Shown here: one piece after another, positions 55,019-64,000 of the stretch
Layout of the letters: each line of letters opens with the position of its first letter
Numbering within the stretch: the stretch's first letter is position 1
Assembly: GCF_042186555.1 (NCBI RefSeq)
Contig: NC_133325.1
Span: forward strand, 91,602,982-91,666,981
Direction of reading: 5' to 3'
DNA: 64,000 nt
Source of the DNA: Aquarana catesbeiana
Lineage: Eukaryota > Chordata > Amphibia > Anura > Ranidae
Translations under genes and position numbers: made by a program
The notes under the pieces: model-generated
The model's input: only the letters and a program-made list of their open reading frames with translations
The model's database searches: none
Told to the model about the DNA's origin: nothing

Positions 55019-56290
55019 ATGCCGACACGGCGGAAGCCATCCCCGCAGCCCCGGAGAACCCCACGGCTTCGTTCCAGCTCTCTTGAGGCCTTTTTCTGTG
55101 GGGGAGGACGGCCGGGAGCAGAACCCAAGATGGCGCCGGGTGAGTCTTCTCAGGCCGCACACGCGGCACCCCCAGCAATGTCGCCGCACCATCCACCGGC
55201 ATCCCCCCATATCCCATCCTCTCCAGACTCCAGAGGAAGCCCGTTCAGTAGCCCGGGTAGGAGAGATGCAGGGAAGAGCCATGATCATACCCCGCTGCAC
55301 GCTTTCCCGGCCCGATCGGCCGCCTCTCCCTCCCCCACCTCCGGACTCTCCCAACACATGGCCTCAGGGCCCAGAGGCCCACACATAGCCCTAGATGACG
55401 GCGACCTCAGGTCCCATTACCTTGCCCTCCCTACCTGGGCAGACCTTGAAGGATTCATGGCCCGCATGGAGAAGGCCTTCAGAAAAGACATTGAGGATTT
55501 ACAAGCTGACACTGCCCACATAGGAGGTAGGGTGGAGGCCCTAGAGGCGACAGTGGAGGACATTAACCCTTCCCTACAGGCTTTACAAGCACACAGTAAA
55601 ATGCAGGACCAACGGATTGACTCTTTGCTCGATCAACTTGATGATGTGGAGAATAGAAGTCGCAGGGTCAACATTCGTATTAGAGGTCTGCCAGAGGCCA
55701 CAGGCCCTAGGGACATAATCCCCTCCCTTCAGGGGTTGTTCACCCAGATCCTTGGGAGAGAAGCTCCCGACCACATAGAGATCGATCGGGCACACAGGGC
55801 CCTTAGACCTCCCTCAGAAGACCCTGACAAACCACGAGACATTATCTGTAAACTGCATAAATATACTGTGAAGGAGCGCATCATGTTTCATGTCAGGGGT
55901 ATGCGCCATGTGGATTTTGATGGAGCACAAGTGTCCTTATTTCCGGACTTATCCAGACGCACGCTGATGCAGCGCAGGGCCTTGAAGCCTCTGCTGGCAG
56001 TCCTACAGGAGGCACACTTGGTATACCGCTGGGGATTCCCCTTCAGCCTTTCCGTCACAAAAGATGGCCAACAAATCACTTTGCGGAACAAGTCAGCTCT
56101 TCCTCATTTCCTCTCACGCCTTGGCCTCCCCCCTGTGGACATACCTGATTGGCGCATTTCCTCTGAAGTTCCACTACCAGCCCGTCAGGAACCTTGGCAG
56201 CAAGCCCGCCGCAGAAGACGCAACAAGCCCCGGAACAGACAAGCTGATGCAACGGAGCAAGGTCCTCCATCTTCCCCAGCTATACGTTGA
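55019..56290 (+). CDS. L1 ORF1 protein (RNA-binding, coiled coil)
   Basis: This 423-aa frame encodes the nucleic-acid chaperone that packages L1 RNA into the transposition particle. Residues 1-140 are basic, then proline/serine-rich and probably disordered. Residues 141-212 (WADLEGFMARMEKAF to LDQLDDVENRSRR) form a predicted trimeric coiled coil. VNIRIRGLPE (217-226) opens the RRM, matching the R-x-N-L/I-R-I-x-G-L/I-P-E signature of L1 ORF1. VSLFPDLSRRTLMQRRALKP in the C-terminal domain is the usual LFPD-S--T---RR block. The tail is arginine-rich (QARRRRRNKPRNRQ). The first ATG at 55019 has a weak context; ATG at 55130 (methionine 38, AAGATGGCG) is a stronger alternative. No stop or frameshift. 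Confidence 0.92.
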   Translation: MPTRRKPSPQPRRTPRLRSSSLEAFFCGGGRPGAEPKMAPGESSQAAHAAPPAMSPHHPPASPHIPSSPDSRGSPFSSPGRRDAGKSHDHTPLHAFPARSAASPSPTSGLSQHMASGPRGPHIALDDGDLRSHYLALPTWADLEGFMARMEKAFRKDIEDLQADTAHIGGRVEALEATVEDINPSLQALQAHSKMQDQRIDSLLDQLDDVENRSRRVNIRIRGLPEATGPRDIIPSLQGLFTQILGREAPDHIEIDRAHRALRPPSEDPDKPRDIICKLHKYTVKERIMFHVRGMRHVDFDGAQVSLFPDLSRRTLMQRRALKPLLAVLQEAHLVYRWGFPFSLSVTKDGQQITLRNKSALPHFLSRLGLPPVDIPDWRISSEVPLPARQEPWQQARRRRRNKPRNRQADATEQGPPSSPAIR

Positions 56291-56872
56291 GGCGGAGGAA
56301 CGACTTTAGAGGCTTCAATCTTCTACCTACAGGACTGGTGCTATGTCCGTGTTTTGGTTCTAAATTCTGCTGGTTCAACTTTTGCTGTTGCAGATAATTC
56401 TCACATGCATCTGATTTTTAGAGGTGCTCACATGAAGGAGTGGGTCCCCTCAGTTGGGGCTCCTGTTTAGTGACTCTCCACCTTCCCCCCATAGGTAAAC
56501 TCATGAGAGTTACATTCCTTGTAGAAGGAAGTGCACGACGCGATGGTCGCCTGCATTTTATGTTGCCATTAGGCCGGCGAGCGATCTTTGCACCGTTGCA
56601 CCTAGAGGTTATTAAATACCTACAGGTTATTACGTTTTTTGTTTTCTTGATGTTCTTAATTTCTTTTCCAATGCTCTCCCCCCCTCCTTTTTTTTTATTA
56701 TTGTTTTTCTCCCTAATGTTTCATGATGATGTCTATGGAAGGGTTGGCTGTCTGTTACATGGGTTATACTCATTTGTTTTTCTTATCAGCACTTTAGATT
56801 TGCCGGGTGATACGCCGTGGCTCTCTCCTCGTCCTCTTCACGCCCTTTGGGGGACCCTACTGACAACCAGCA
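56291..56872 (+). other. L1 inter-ORF spacer with an overlapping small frame
   Basis: The spacer is 582 bases, far longer than the roughly 60 bases between human L1 frames. A small frame with ATG at 56503 runs to the TGA at 56878-56880. Its stop overlaps the ORF2 start as ATGGCTGA, the arrangement seen in termination-reinitiation. The encoded 125-residue peptide is hydrophobic in the middle (VITFFVFLMFLISFPML) because of a T-rich tract, so it may be chance. Confidence 0.6.
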
Positions 56873-59800
56873 ATGGCTGATCTGAAAGTCGTGTCATACA
56901 ACGTACGGGGCCTGAGTTCTCCATCCAAACGCAGTAAGTTGTGGCTTGAGACAAAGAGATCTGGTGCACATATCTTATTATTACAGGAAACTCATTTCAG
57001 AGCTGACTCAGTCCCTCGCCTCCCCACACACATATACAATCAATGGTTCCTCAGCAATTCACCCAAATCTAAATCAGGTGGAGTCGCGGTGGCGATCCAT
57101 AAAAACTGCCCCTTTATCACCATTGACCACCGCGTAGGTCCTGAAGGCAGATTTGTTTTTTTGAAAGGCACTATATACAACCAAAAATTTACAATTGTAG
57201 CGCTATATGCTCCCAATTCTGGGCAGCTGGACTTTTTGGAGAGGGTCCTGGATTCCCTTTCCGATTTTCGCGAGGGGCGTCTCATTGTGGGAGGGGACTT
57301 TAATGTATGCCCCGACCCGCAGTTAGACACCTCTTCAGGCCACTCTACGCACTCCTTTGCGTTTCTTAAGCGCTTCCGTAAAACCTTACACGCTAGTCAT
57401 CTGATTGACTGCTGGAGAGTGACACATCCTACTGTAAAGGATTTCAGCTACTACTCTGCAACACATAAAGTGTACACGCGGATAGATCTTCTATTGGTAG
57501 ATCAACACCTTCTGGAATCGCTCTCTGGCACGTCAATCGGATCTATGACGATTTCCGATCATGCACCCATTTCCATCTCCCTGGCACCTTTGTCTTCAGA
57601 GGCTCGCCAATGGACTTGGCGCCTGAACGAAAACCTGCTAGATGATGCAGTAGCGCTAGCTCAGGTGACAGATGCGATTTCTATGTATTTCAAAGAGAAC
57701 GCGACGGGAGAAACTGGGGTGGCATATGTTTGGGAGGGACATAAAGCTGTGATAAGAGGAGAATTTATTGCCCAAGGAGCTAGGCTCAAAAAAGCACGCT
57801 GTGGGGAACTCCAATCCTTGCTGACACAATTGCGCACAGTTGAACTCAAACACAAACGGCAGTTGACCCCTCTTTTATACAAGAAATTAACAGCCCTCAG
57901 GGCACAGCTCTCAGACCTATTAGAAAAACGAACCCGTGATAGACTCCGATACGTCTCACATAAATTCTATGAATTTGGTAATAAATGTGGCAAATTACTG
58001 GCCAGGGCCCTGAAACGGCAACGCGCATCCAGACATGTCCATAAAATTCAAACACCATCGGGATCCCAAACTGTACTATCCTCTAAAATTGCAGATGCTT
58101 TTCGCGATTATTATGCCCAACTTTATCAACTCCCAGCCACACTTGCAGGACATACGCCCTCTCAGAAGGCGGACTGTATTGCGCAATATTTGGAGGAGGC
58201 TCTCACACCACAAATATCGCAACAAATCAGTGCTCGGCTTGATAAGCCTATGGCGGTAGAGGAAATAGAAGCAATCATTAAAGATCTTCCGCAAGGGAAA
58301 AGCCCTGGTCCTGATGGGCTAACCAATGCGTACTACCGCAAATTTTCTCACCTCCTGGCTGCCCGAATGTGCACGTATTTCAATGCCTTAGCTTCAGGTA
58401 CCACCCTCCCGAGGGACGCGTTGATGGCGCACATCACCGTCCTCCCAAAGGAGGGCAAAGACCCCTCCATCCCTAGCAGCTATAGGCCGATTTCATTGCT
58501 GAACACTGATATCAAAATTTTCGCGAAAGTATTAGCCAATCGCCTCAAACCTGTCCTCCCTTCGGTGATTCATACAGATCAAACGGGTTTTATAACAGGA
58601 AGGGAGGCTAGAGACAATTCCAACCGAGCCATACAATTGATACACTGGGCGAACTTGCGACGGCCCAGTGCACCCTGTCTTCTCTTGTCCACGGACGCTG
58701 AGAAGGCCTTCGACAGGGTGGACTGGGCCTACCTGCAGGCGGTACTCTCTCGATTGGGCCTGGGAAGTAACATGCTCCAATGGATAGGGTCATTATACAG
58801 CTCCCCCGAAGCGCGGGTTAAAGTAAATGGAACGCTTTCTAACCCCTTCCCTATTCGAAACGGTACACGGCAGGGGTGCCCTTTGTCTCCCCTGATTTTT
58901 GCCCTCACTCTAGAACCTCTACTCAACATAATCAGAGCAAACCCTAATATTAAGGGGCTCACGGTGGGAACGACGGAGCATAAAATATCGGCGTATGCAG
59001 ACGACGTTCTTTTCTATGTTACAGACCCACTGATCTCCCTACCTAACATCATGGCCGAATTAAAAAGATTCTGTACCTTATCAAATTTCAAAATTAATTA
59101 TAGCAAGTCCGAGATTCTCCCCCTCAATATTCCTCATGCGATGCGCTCCCAACTACAGACCTCCTTTTCCTTCACGTGGTGTTGCTCTTCCTTAAAGTAC
59201 CTGGGGATCCACCTCCCAGCGGATATAACACAACTTTACTCATGCAATTTTGCACCATTACTCGCAACTATCAAAACTGACTTAACTAGGTGGGATCGCA
59301 CTTCCTTTTCGTGGATGGGGCGGGTCAGCATACTGAAAATGAATGTACTACCACGAATCCTGTTTTTTCTCCAGATGATACCTATTGCTTTGCCCAGATC
59401 TCTTTTCTCGACCTTCAACAGCCTATTTGTTAAATTTATCTGGCAGGGTCATGTACCCCGCTTAGCCCTCCGCACGCTACAACGCCCTAAAAATATGGGT
59501 GGCTTGGGAGTGCCTTCTGTCCGCAAATATTACGAGGCAGTGGCCCTGCAGAGGGTTCTCGACTGGCACCACCACACCTCCACCAAGGCCTGGGTTCCTC
59601 TCGAGAAGTTTCTGGCGGGGCGCAACCTGTCTCATGCCCCTTGGCTCCCACGAGAGAACAGAGGTCTCTCGAGCTTTGTTTCCCCGATCACTATACATGT
59701 GCTGAGACTGTGGGATGCCATCAACTCAAAGAAGCAGCTGTCACAGCCAACATCCCCGCTCGCACCGTTAGGAGGCTTTCCCTGGTTCACTCCAGGGGAA

Positions 59801-60739
59801 CACCTTTCATACCTCCGCAATTGGACCAATGATGGGGAGGTTCGCTGTGGACGATTTATTCACGAACAGGGGTTGGTGTCCTTAGATTGGCTCCGATCCC
59901 AGTTTGATAGCTTTCCTATGGATGGATGGCGATATAGACAACTACAGCATTTTATTAAGAGTCTACCTTTTCCGGTGCGACCCCCCTCATCACTAACCCC
60001 CTTTGAAAAACTATGTAAATCCGAGGGTCCCATTTCTCACTCCATTTCCTTGCTTTATGAGATGCTGCAGTCTGCGGAATCTCAGAACAAACCCACATAC
60101 ATTAGGGAATGGGAGAGGGACCTGGGATACACATTTACTGAGGTCCAATTGAATAACCTTTATCGGCTCACTCATAAAAGCTCAATAGACACCAAAACGC
60201 AGGAAAATTGTTTCAAACTATTAACCAGATGGTATAAGGTACCAACGAAATTGGCAAAAATCTATCCGACAGCTTCGGAGGCATGTTGGAGGGGCTGCGG
60301 GCTCAGGGGCACTTTCCTACATATTTGGTGGGGGTGCCCGAGGCTCCGACCCTTCTGGCTAGATGTTAGAGCCCAGATAAAGGCTATCCTAGACGTGGAT
60401 TTACCGGACTCCCCATTGGAGTTCCTACTGCACGTGCCATCCACCCCACTAAGTCAATACCGGAAGTCGATACTCCCACATCTCTTAAATGCTGCACGGC
60501 GTTTGATCCCCATCCACTGGAAATCAACCCATATTCCGGGACGTACTGAGTGGATGGGCCTGATTGACTCGGTTATGGCAGCGGAGGAGTGGATGGCAAA
60601 ATGTAAAGATAAGTTTGACAAATTTTATGCAATCTGGGCAACATGGATACATTATAAGTCTAAGGACAGGGCGTCCCCCCTTCAGGTTTCCCCCGGGGCC
60701 GCTTCCTGTAGGTCGGACATTGTTGGAGCTGTTTTTTAA
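56873..60739 (+). CDS. L1 ORF2 protein: endonuclease and reverse transcriptase
   Basis: The 1288-aa frame is uninterrupted. Residues 1-238 form an apurinic/apyrimidinic-type endonuclease: VSYNVRGL (N10), LLLQETHF (E39), ALYAPN (Y112), VGGDFNV (D142, N144), YTRIDLLLVD (D205) and ISDHAPIS (D229, H230). The reverse transcriptase includes GKSPGPDGLTNAYYRKF (475-491), SSYRPISLLNTDIKIFAK, STDAEKAFDRVDW (D608), RNGTRQGCPLSPLIFALTLE and SAYADDVLFY (YADD 708-711, both catalytic aspartates present), then SLKYLGIHL. The C-terminal cysteine motif C-x3-C-x7-H-x4-C is at 1138-1155. It nicks target DNA and primes cDNA synthesis there. All catalytic residues I can check are intact. Confidence 0.95.
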   Translation: MADLKVVSYNVRGLSSPSKRSKLWLETKRSGAHILLLQETHFRADSVPRLPTHIYNQWFLSNSPKSKSGGVAVAIHKNCPFITIDHRVGPEGRFVFLKGTIYNQKFTIVALYAPNSGQLDFLERVLDSLSDFREGRLIVGGDFNVCPDPQLDTSSGHSTHSFAFLKRFRKTLHASHLIDCWRVTHPTVKDFSYYSATHKVYTRIDLLLVDQHLLESLSGTSIGSMTISDHAPISISLAPLSSEARQWTWRLNENLLDDAVALAQVTDAISMYFKENATGETGVAYVWEGHKAVIRGEFIAQGARLKKARCGELQSLLTQLRTVELKHKRQLTPLLYKKLTALRAQLSDLLEKRTRDRLRYVSHKFYEFGNKCGKLLARALKRQRASRHVHKIQTPSGSQTVLSSKIADAFRDYYAQLYQLPATLAGHTPSQKADCIAQYLEEALTPQISQQISARLDKPMAVEEIEAIIKDLPQGKSPGPDGLTNAYYRKFSHLLAARMCTYFNALASGTTLPRDALMAHITVLPKEGKDPSIPSSYRPISLLNTDIKIFAKVLANRLKPVLPSVIHTDQTGFITGREARDNSNRAIQLIHWANLRRPSAPCLLLSTDAEKAFDRVDWAYLQAVLSRLGLGSNMLQWIGSLYSSPEARVKVNGTLSNPFPIRNGTRQGCPLSPLIFALTLEPLLNIIRANPNIKGLTVGTTEHKISAYADDVLFYVTDPLISLPNIMAELKRFCTLSNFKINYSKSEILPLNIPHAMRSQLQTSFSFTWCCSSLKYLGIHLPADITQLYSCNFAPLLATIKTDLTRWDRTSFSWMGRVSILKMNVLPRILFFLQMIPIALPRSLFSTFNSLFVKFIWQGHVPRLALRTLQRPKNMGGLGVPSVRKYYEAVALQRVLDWHHHTSTKAWVPLEKFLAGRNLSHAPWLPRENRGLSSFVSPITIHVLRLWDAINSKKQLSQPTSPLAPLGGFPWFTPGEHLSYLRNWTNDGEVRCGRFIHEQGLVSLDWLRSQFDSFPMDGWRYRQLQHFIKSLPFPVRPPSSLTPFEKLCKSEGPISHSISLLYEMLQSAESQNKPTYIREWERDLGYTFTEVQLNNLYRLTHKSSIDTKTQENCFKLLTRWYKVPTKLAKIYPTASEACWRGCGLRGTFLHIWWGCPRLRPFWLDVRAQIKAILDVDLPDSPLEFLLHVPSTPLSQYRKSILPHLLNAARRLIPIHWKSTHIPGRTEWMGLIDSVMAAEEWMAKCKDKFDKFYAIWATWIHYKSKDRASPLQVSPGAASCRSDIVGAVF

Positions 60740-61343
60740 ACGGCTTCAGAGGGTGAGGGCCACGGCGTACTTAATTCACCACCAGAATCCACATACTGAT
60801 AATGATATTGCACTTTTACTGCACACAGCTGTGCTAGCCTTTAGGCAGATGTATCAGTGATTTTTAGACATACCCATCAACCTTCCCCACCAATTTTCCC
60901 CCTCTTTTTTTTTAACCCCCATCTCCACCCCCCCCCTATTTCCTGCCTGGGCCAAATCCTTAGACACTAGCAGGATATTGTTTTCTTAACACAGTTACTG
61001 TTAACCTGATTAGTTATGAAAGTGGTCTCAACCATAGATTCCACCTCTATTACAAGGGTGGACGCAGGATGAGGAAGTCATAAGTATCTCACGTGACACA
61101 CTTTCGTCGAGGTTTTAGTATAAGCTTGCACCATTTGTTTCTATTCAATCTTTAAAACACATCCTTTTCATATGTATGGTACTTGTATACCTTTATGGTA
61201 CTGCATTGTGATTTATTGGATCCCCCCCCCCCCCCCTTTTTTTTTTTTTTCTCCTCCTTTTTTTTTTTTTTTTCTTTTTATACCCTCTGTGTTATTATTA
61301 TTTGTTATATTTGAAAAATATACAATAAAGATTATATAAAAAA
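60740..61343 (+). other. L1 3' untranslated region and poly(A) tail
   Basis: The region contains a C15 then T-rich tract (61224-61280), an AATAAA signal at 61324-61329 and a poly(A) tail beginning at about 61338. The pyrimidine bias on the sense strand is the reverse of the G-rich tract known from mammalian L1 3' ends. Confidence 0.8.
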
Positions 61344-61359
61344 AAAAAAGTTATCACTG
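61344..61359. repeat. L1 target-site duplication, right copy
   Basis: This exact copy of 54890-54905 follows the poly(A) tail; the A run blurs its precise left edge by a few bases. Confidence 0.9.
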
Positions 61360-62121
61360 ATCATTACACTATAAGAATATGATATCTCTCATGATATTAC
61401 CATAGTTAAGGCTATCTTCAAGTTAAAGTAATAAAAGGAGAAAGAAGCATATAGGCAAAAGTGACCATAAAAATGAAAACAGGAAATAAAGAAAGTGTAC
61501 AATATTGCAGTCAGAAAACAGAGACTGAAAGAAATAAAGAAGGGAAGTATCAGGAGGGAGGAGAGTTGCTCCTTCCAGACTCACGGGACCTAAAAACCCC
61601 AGGGATACAACTGAGAAATGTGTGGATTGGGGTTTAAGAAATGTATTTATCGTTTTATTGTAGATCCAATTCTCTCTGAAGGAAATTAAAAGATGTGTCC
61701 CAAATATGGGGTATGGTGCCTACTTCAATTAAATGGGAGGTTTGGCCAAGGCTCTTTTGGGCATACTTTTTCTATAGATCACAGGAATGCACTTAGCCCT
61801 GCACTTCTGTGACCCAGATTTAGCCAACAGTGGGCTAAAGCGTCAGTCCAGGCTCTGCAAGGATCCTAACAAAAATGTCAGCACCCACCCAGATGCCTGA
61901 CTGGAAGCTGGCTGAGCCAGCCACTCCCTCCAGTCCACAGTCAGGGGCTCCAGGGGGCACTAAAGTGGCAGAGCTAAGAGCTATGACTGACAGTCACCAC
62001 GCTGCCCTCAGAGCAGACCCAAGATCTGAGCAATCAGCTGTCTTTGACTGCTCAGTTCTCGTGGTGGAGAGACAGCTAGGTGATTTTGTATATGTATTTT
62101 TTTTAAATATTTACTTGACTT
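61360..62121. other. Intron, unassigned
   Basis: No gene, long inverted repeat or target duplication was recognised. Confidence 0.4.
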
Positions 62122-62350
62122 GGGCTCCATTCACACTTTGAAACTCAGTCGCATGAAAAGTTGCAGTCCATTCTTTTCAATGGCCCCCATTCAAAATCGG
62201 TGCAACCTAAAGTTGCAGCACCTTTGAAAAAGTGCCTGCTTTACTTTGATGCGACTTTGATCCAGAGAGTGTAATGTCAGATCAAAGTCATGCTCCAAAG
62301 TCGTACTGGAAATCATGCAAATTTGGATTTGCGCTACTGTGAATGGAGTC
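62122..62350. mobile_element. MITE, GGGCTCCATTCACACT-type
   Basis: The left end GGGCTCCATTCACACTTTG pairs with the right end CTACTGTGAATGGAGTC. Interior inverse segments (GATGCGACTTTGATC and its partner) are present. The 3-base flanks CTT and TTA are not an exact duplication. Confidence 0.6.
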
Positions 62351-63412
62351 TTACAGAAAAAGAAAAAGTATTATTGCATAAAAGTATTTTGTATCCTACT
62401 GAGATAACCGGTAAGGCTTTTGACATATTTCTTTTTAAATGTTTTTACACTTAATCTCCCTGTCAGAAGCCAATGTGTCTCAGCAGGAGAGATCCCCGGC
62501 ATCAACATTGCTTCTGCTGATACAGGGATCTGTCAATTTTGTTTTTTGCGTGTACACAGCTTTAGAATGCCCTCTGGATGAAGGAGCACAGGGGGCACCT
62601 TTGGACAGCAGCATGGAGAGTCTGGGGGGGGGGCAGAGTTAGATGTACAAAATATTTGTGAACACAAGGATGGGATTTTTAACGTGCCAACAAATCAATA
62701 TAACATTTACTTCCTAAAATCACAACGTTTTATTGTAAATATACACAAATTAAAAACAATCATTTATAAAAACCATCATGGAAAAAATTCATGGGGTCAT
62801 AGTTTGTGTACAGTAGTTTCAGCTCAACGTGTTTCACCATTCAATGGCTTCCTCAGGCGACTTGTGAAGTACAAAATGCCAACCGGATGCTCAACAAAAT
62901 GAATACACAAACAAATGTTGGAACCAGGGAGATTGAAGTTAGGAATATCATAGGAGGAATACAACCCACTACGGGTGCCGTCGCAAACGAACAGCAAAAG
63001 GAACTCCCAAAAGTAGTTAAAAGGAATAAGCCAGTTTGCCCCACTGAAGGAAGACAGCTCGATTGGTCAGATTTTAAATAGATAATTGGTGCAAGCATTC
63101 ATCAATGTAGTAATCTTGAAAAGTCACTTTAGGGGGCAGAAGTACTAGAAGATTTAAATACACTAACAAACTGTGGCCAAAATACAGCATTCCTGTAACT
63201 TTTACATCTGCAGGAGAGCTTGTTCTTTTGAATAACACACTTACTGGCTGGATCACCAGGTGAAGATAAAAGAAAGCCTAAAAAAGAAAAAAACTAACAC
63301 AGCCATCACATCTATGAACTGGTAAGCTGTAATATATGGAATGTTTGATTTCGGGTTTAATACTGCTTTCATTGTTTCAGCATAAACTGACACACAATTT
63401 ATATACTGCTCA
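62351..63412. other. Intron, unassigned
   Basis: 62815-62860 contains CAACGTGTTTCACCATTCAA and GGCTTCCTCAGGCGAC, a loose relative of the CGTTTCGGC...TTCATC palindrome arm at 37550. No gene was seen. Confidence 0.35.
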
Positions 63413-63600
63413 CTGTCATACCGGGCCACACTCCTCTCCTTCACAGCCGCCTGCCCCTTGTCATACCCTCTGAACTTTTCTCCTGCACATACTGCCTCCG
63501 GGTATACCCTCTACACTCCTCTTCTGTACATACTGTTCACCATCATACTCTCTGCACTCCTCTCCTGCACATACTACGCTCAATCATACCCTTTGCAACT
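63413..63600. repeat. Degenerate tandem repeat
   Basis: About four units of 40-47 bases each carry TCATACCCTCT-CACTCCTCTCCTGCACATACTG variants. Confidence 0.7.
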
Positions 63601-64000
63601 ACCTATACAGAAGCACTAGGAGAGAGAAGGGCAGCAGTAAGGGATGGATAAATCCCAGGACTAGATGGAAATAAATGCAAATCCATACACAGTAAAACAG
63701 CTGCCATATATGTGTTTAAATTGTGTTTAGCTGTTTGCCAGGAGTATAATCTTAAAAAAAAAAAAAACTTGGTGCTACTGCATGTCTGGTAGTATTATAG
63801 TTTTTCCCAAACCCTGTTGATTTTTCTGGATAGATTGGTCTGAATGTAAATTTGAATACAACTATAAGCGAATGCATTTGTTAACCACAAAATGTTTGCA
63901 GAATATATTTCTGGCTTCAGAATATATTTTGGTGAACTTCTAATATTATTCAGCAAACACCGCAGCTGTTCTACAATCAATTGTAATTCTTTTACCTTAA
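63601..64000. other. Intron, unassigned
   Basis: AT-rich, with an A13 run at about 63753. Nothing was recognised to the window end. Confidence 0.4.

Larger units (their letters stand above)
54906..61343 (+). mobile_element. Full-length L1-type LINE retrotransposon
   Basis: The element is about 6.4 kb. It starts GGCGTGGCCGAGACATGG, has a short 5' leader, an intact ORF1 (55019-56290), a 582-base spacer, an intact ORF2 (56873-60739) and a roughly 600-base 3' untranslated region with long C and T runs, and ends AATAAAGATTATAT plus poly(A). A perfect 16-base target duplication flanks it. Two long undisrupted frames and an undamaged duplication indicate recent insertion. It lies antisense to fndc3a, in its first intron within the window. 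Family features fit L1/Tx1-type LINEs with an apurinic-type endonuclease; no site-specific target is evident. Confidence 0.93.

Noticed and set aside
54872..55388. Minus-strand and alternate plus-strand frames of 100-160 codons
   Set aside because: Shadows of the GC-rich start of L1 ORF1.
40225..64000. Search for the fndc3a exon encoding the VILVQVNPGE block
   Set aside because: No sequence matching the required codon pattern was found on the minus strand; the exon is presumed to lie outside the window.

Overview
This window is nuclear DNA of an anuran amphibian, most likely a ranid-type frog. Two things point there. Seven short, spliced, in-phase coding exons on the minus strand read as a vertebrate FNDC3A protein. 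The introns are packed with DNA-transposon relics and foldback MITEs, several of which (for example the pair ending in GCCCTGTACACAC) I recognise as typical of true-frog genomes. The taxon call rests on my recognition of the gene and repeats, not on a search.

The only host gene I can support is a partial fndc3a (fibronectin type III domain containing 3A), transcribed right to left. Its exons lie at 40148-40224, 32218-32449, 29063-29326, 27521-27579, 20541-20698, 12827-12886 and 312-450. They total 989 coding bases with matching phases, consensus GT/AG ends and no stop. They encode the proline-rich N-terminal region, the basic linker, all of the first FN3 domain and the start of the second. 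The extreme N terminus must lie to the right of the window and the remaining FN3 domains and membrane anchor to the left, so nearly everything else here is intron.

Region 1-18.4 kb is dominated by nested Tc1/mariner and hAT insertions. A Tc1-like element (1866-4554) is split by a TA-flanked non-autonomous element carrying a 24-bp minisatellite. hAT elements with exact 8-bp target duplications lie at 4573-5410 and 13872-15069. The second sits inside a decayed CR1/L2-like LINE (13276-16065), which in turn sits inside a foldback Tc1 relic (13117-16727). A second Tc1 element (16785-18386) follows, and its miniature palindromic derivative is at 7457-7761.

Region 18.4-54.9 kb carries the five upstream exons among dozens of miniature elements: TTAA-flanked (piggyBac-like), TAA-flanked (PIF/Harbinger-like), hAT-like, and long unclassified palindromes. 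It also holds a perfect-looking threefold 427-bp tandem duplication (22682-23962).

Region 54.9-61.3 kb is a full-length L1-type LINE on the plus strand, antisense to fndc3a. It has an intact ORF1 (423 aa), an intact ORF2 (1288 aa with endonuclease, reverse transcriptase and C-terminal cysteine motif), a poly(A) tail and an exact 16-bp target-site duplication. It looks recently inserted and possibly still competent. The remainder to 64 kb is repeat-rich intronic sequence without a recognised gene. I found no convincing new multi-gene system. The most notable items are the intact L1 with its unusual inter-ORF spacer, the nested-transposon stratigraphy, the foldback origin of the Tc1 MITE and the 427-bp triplication.
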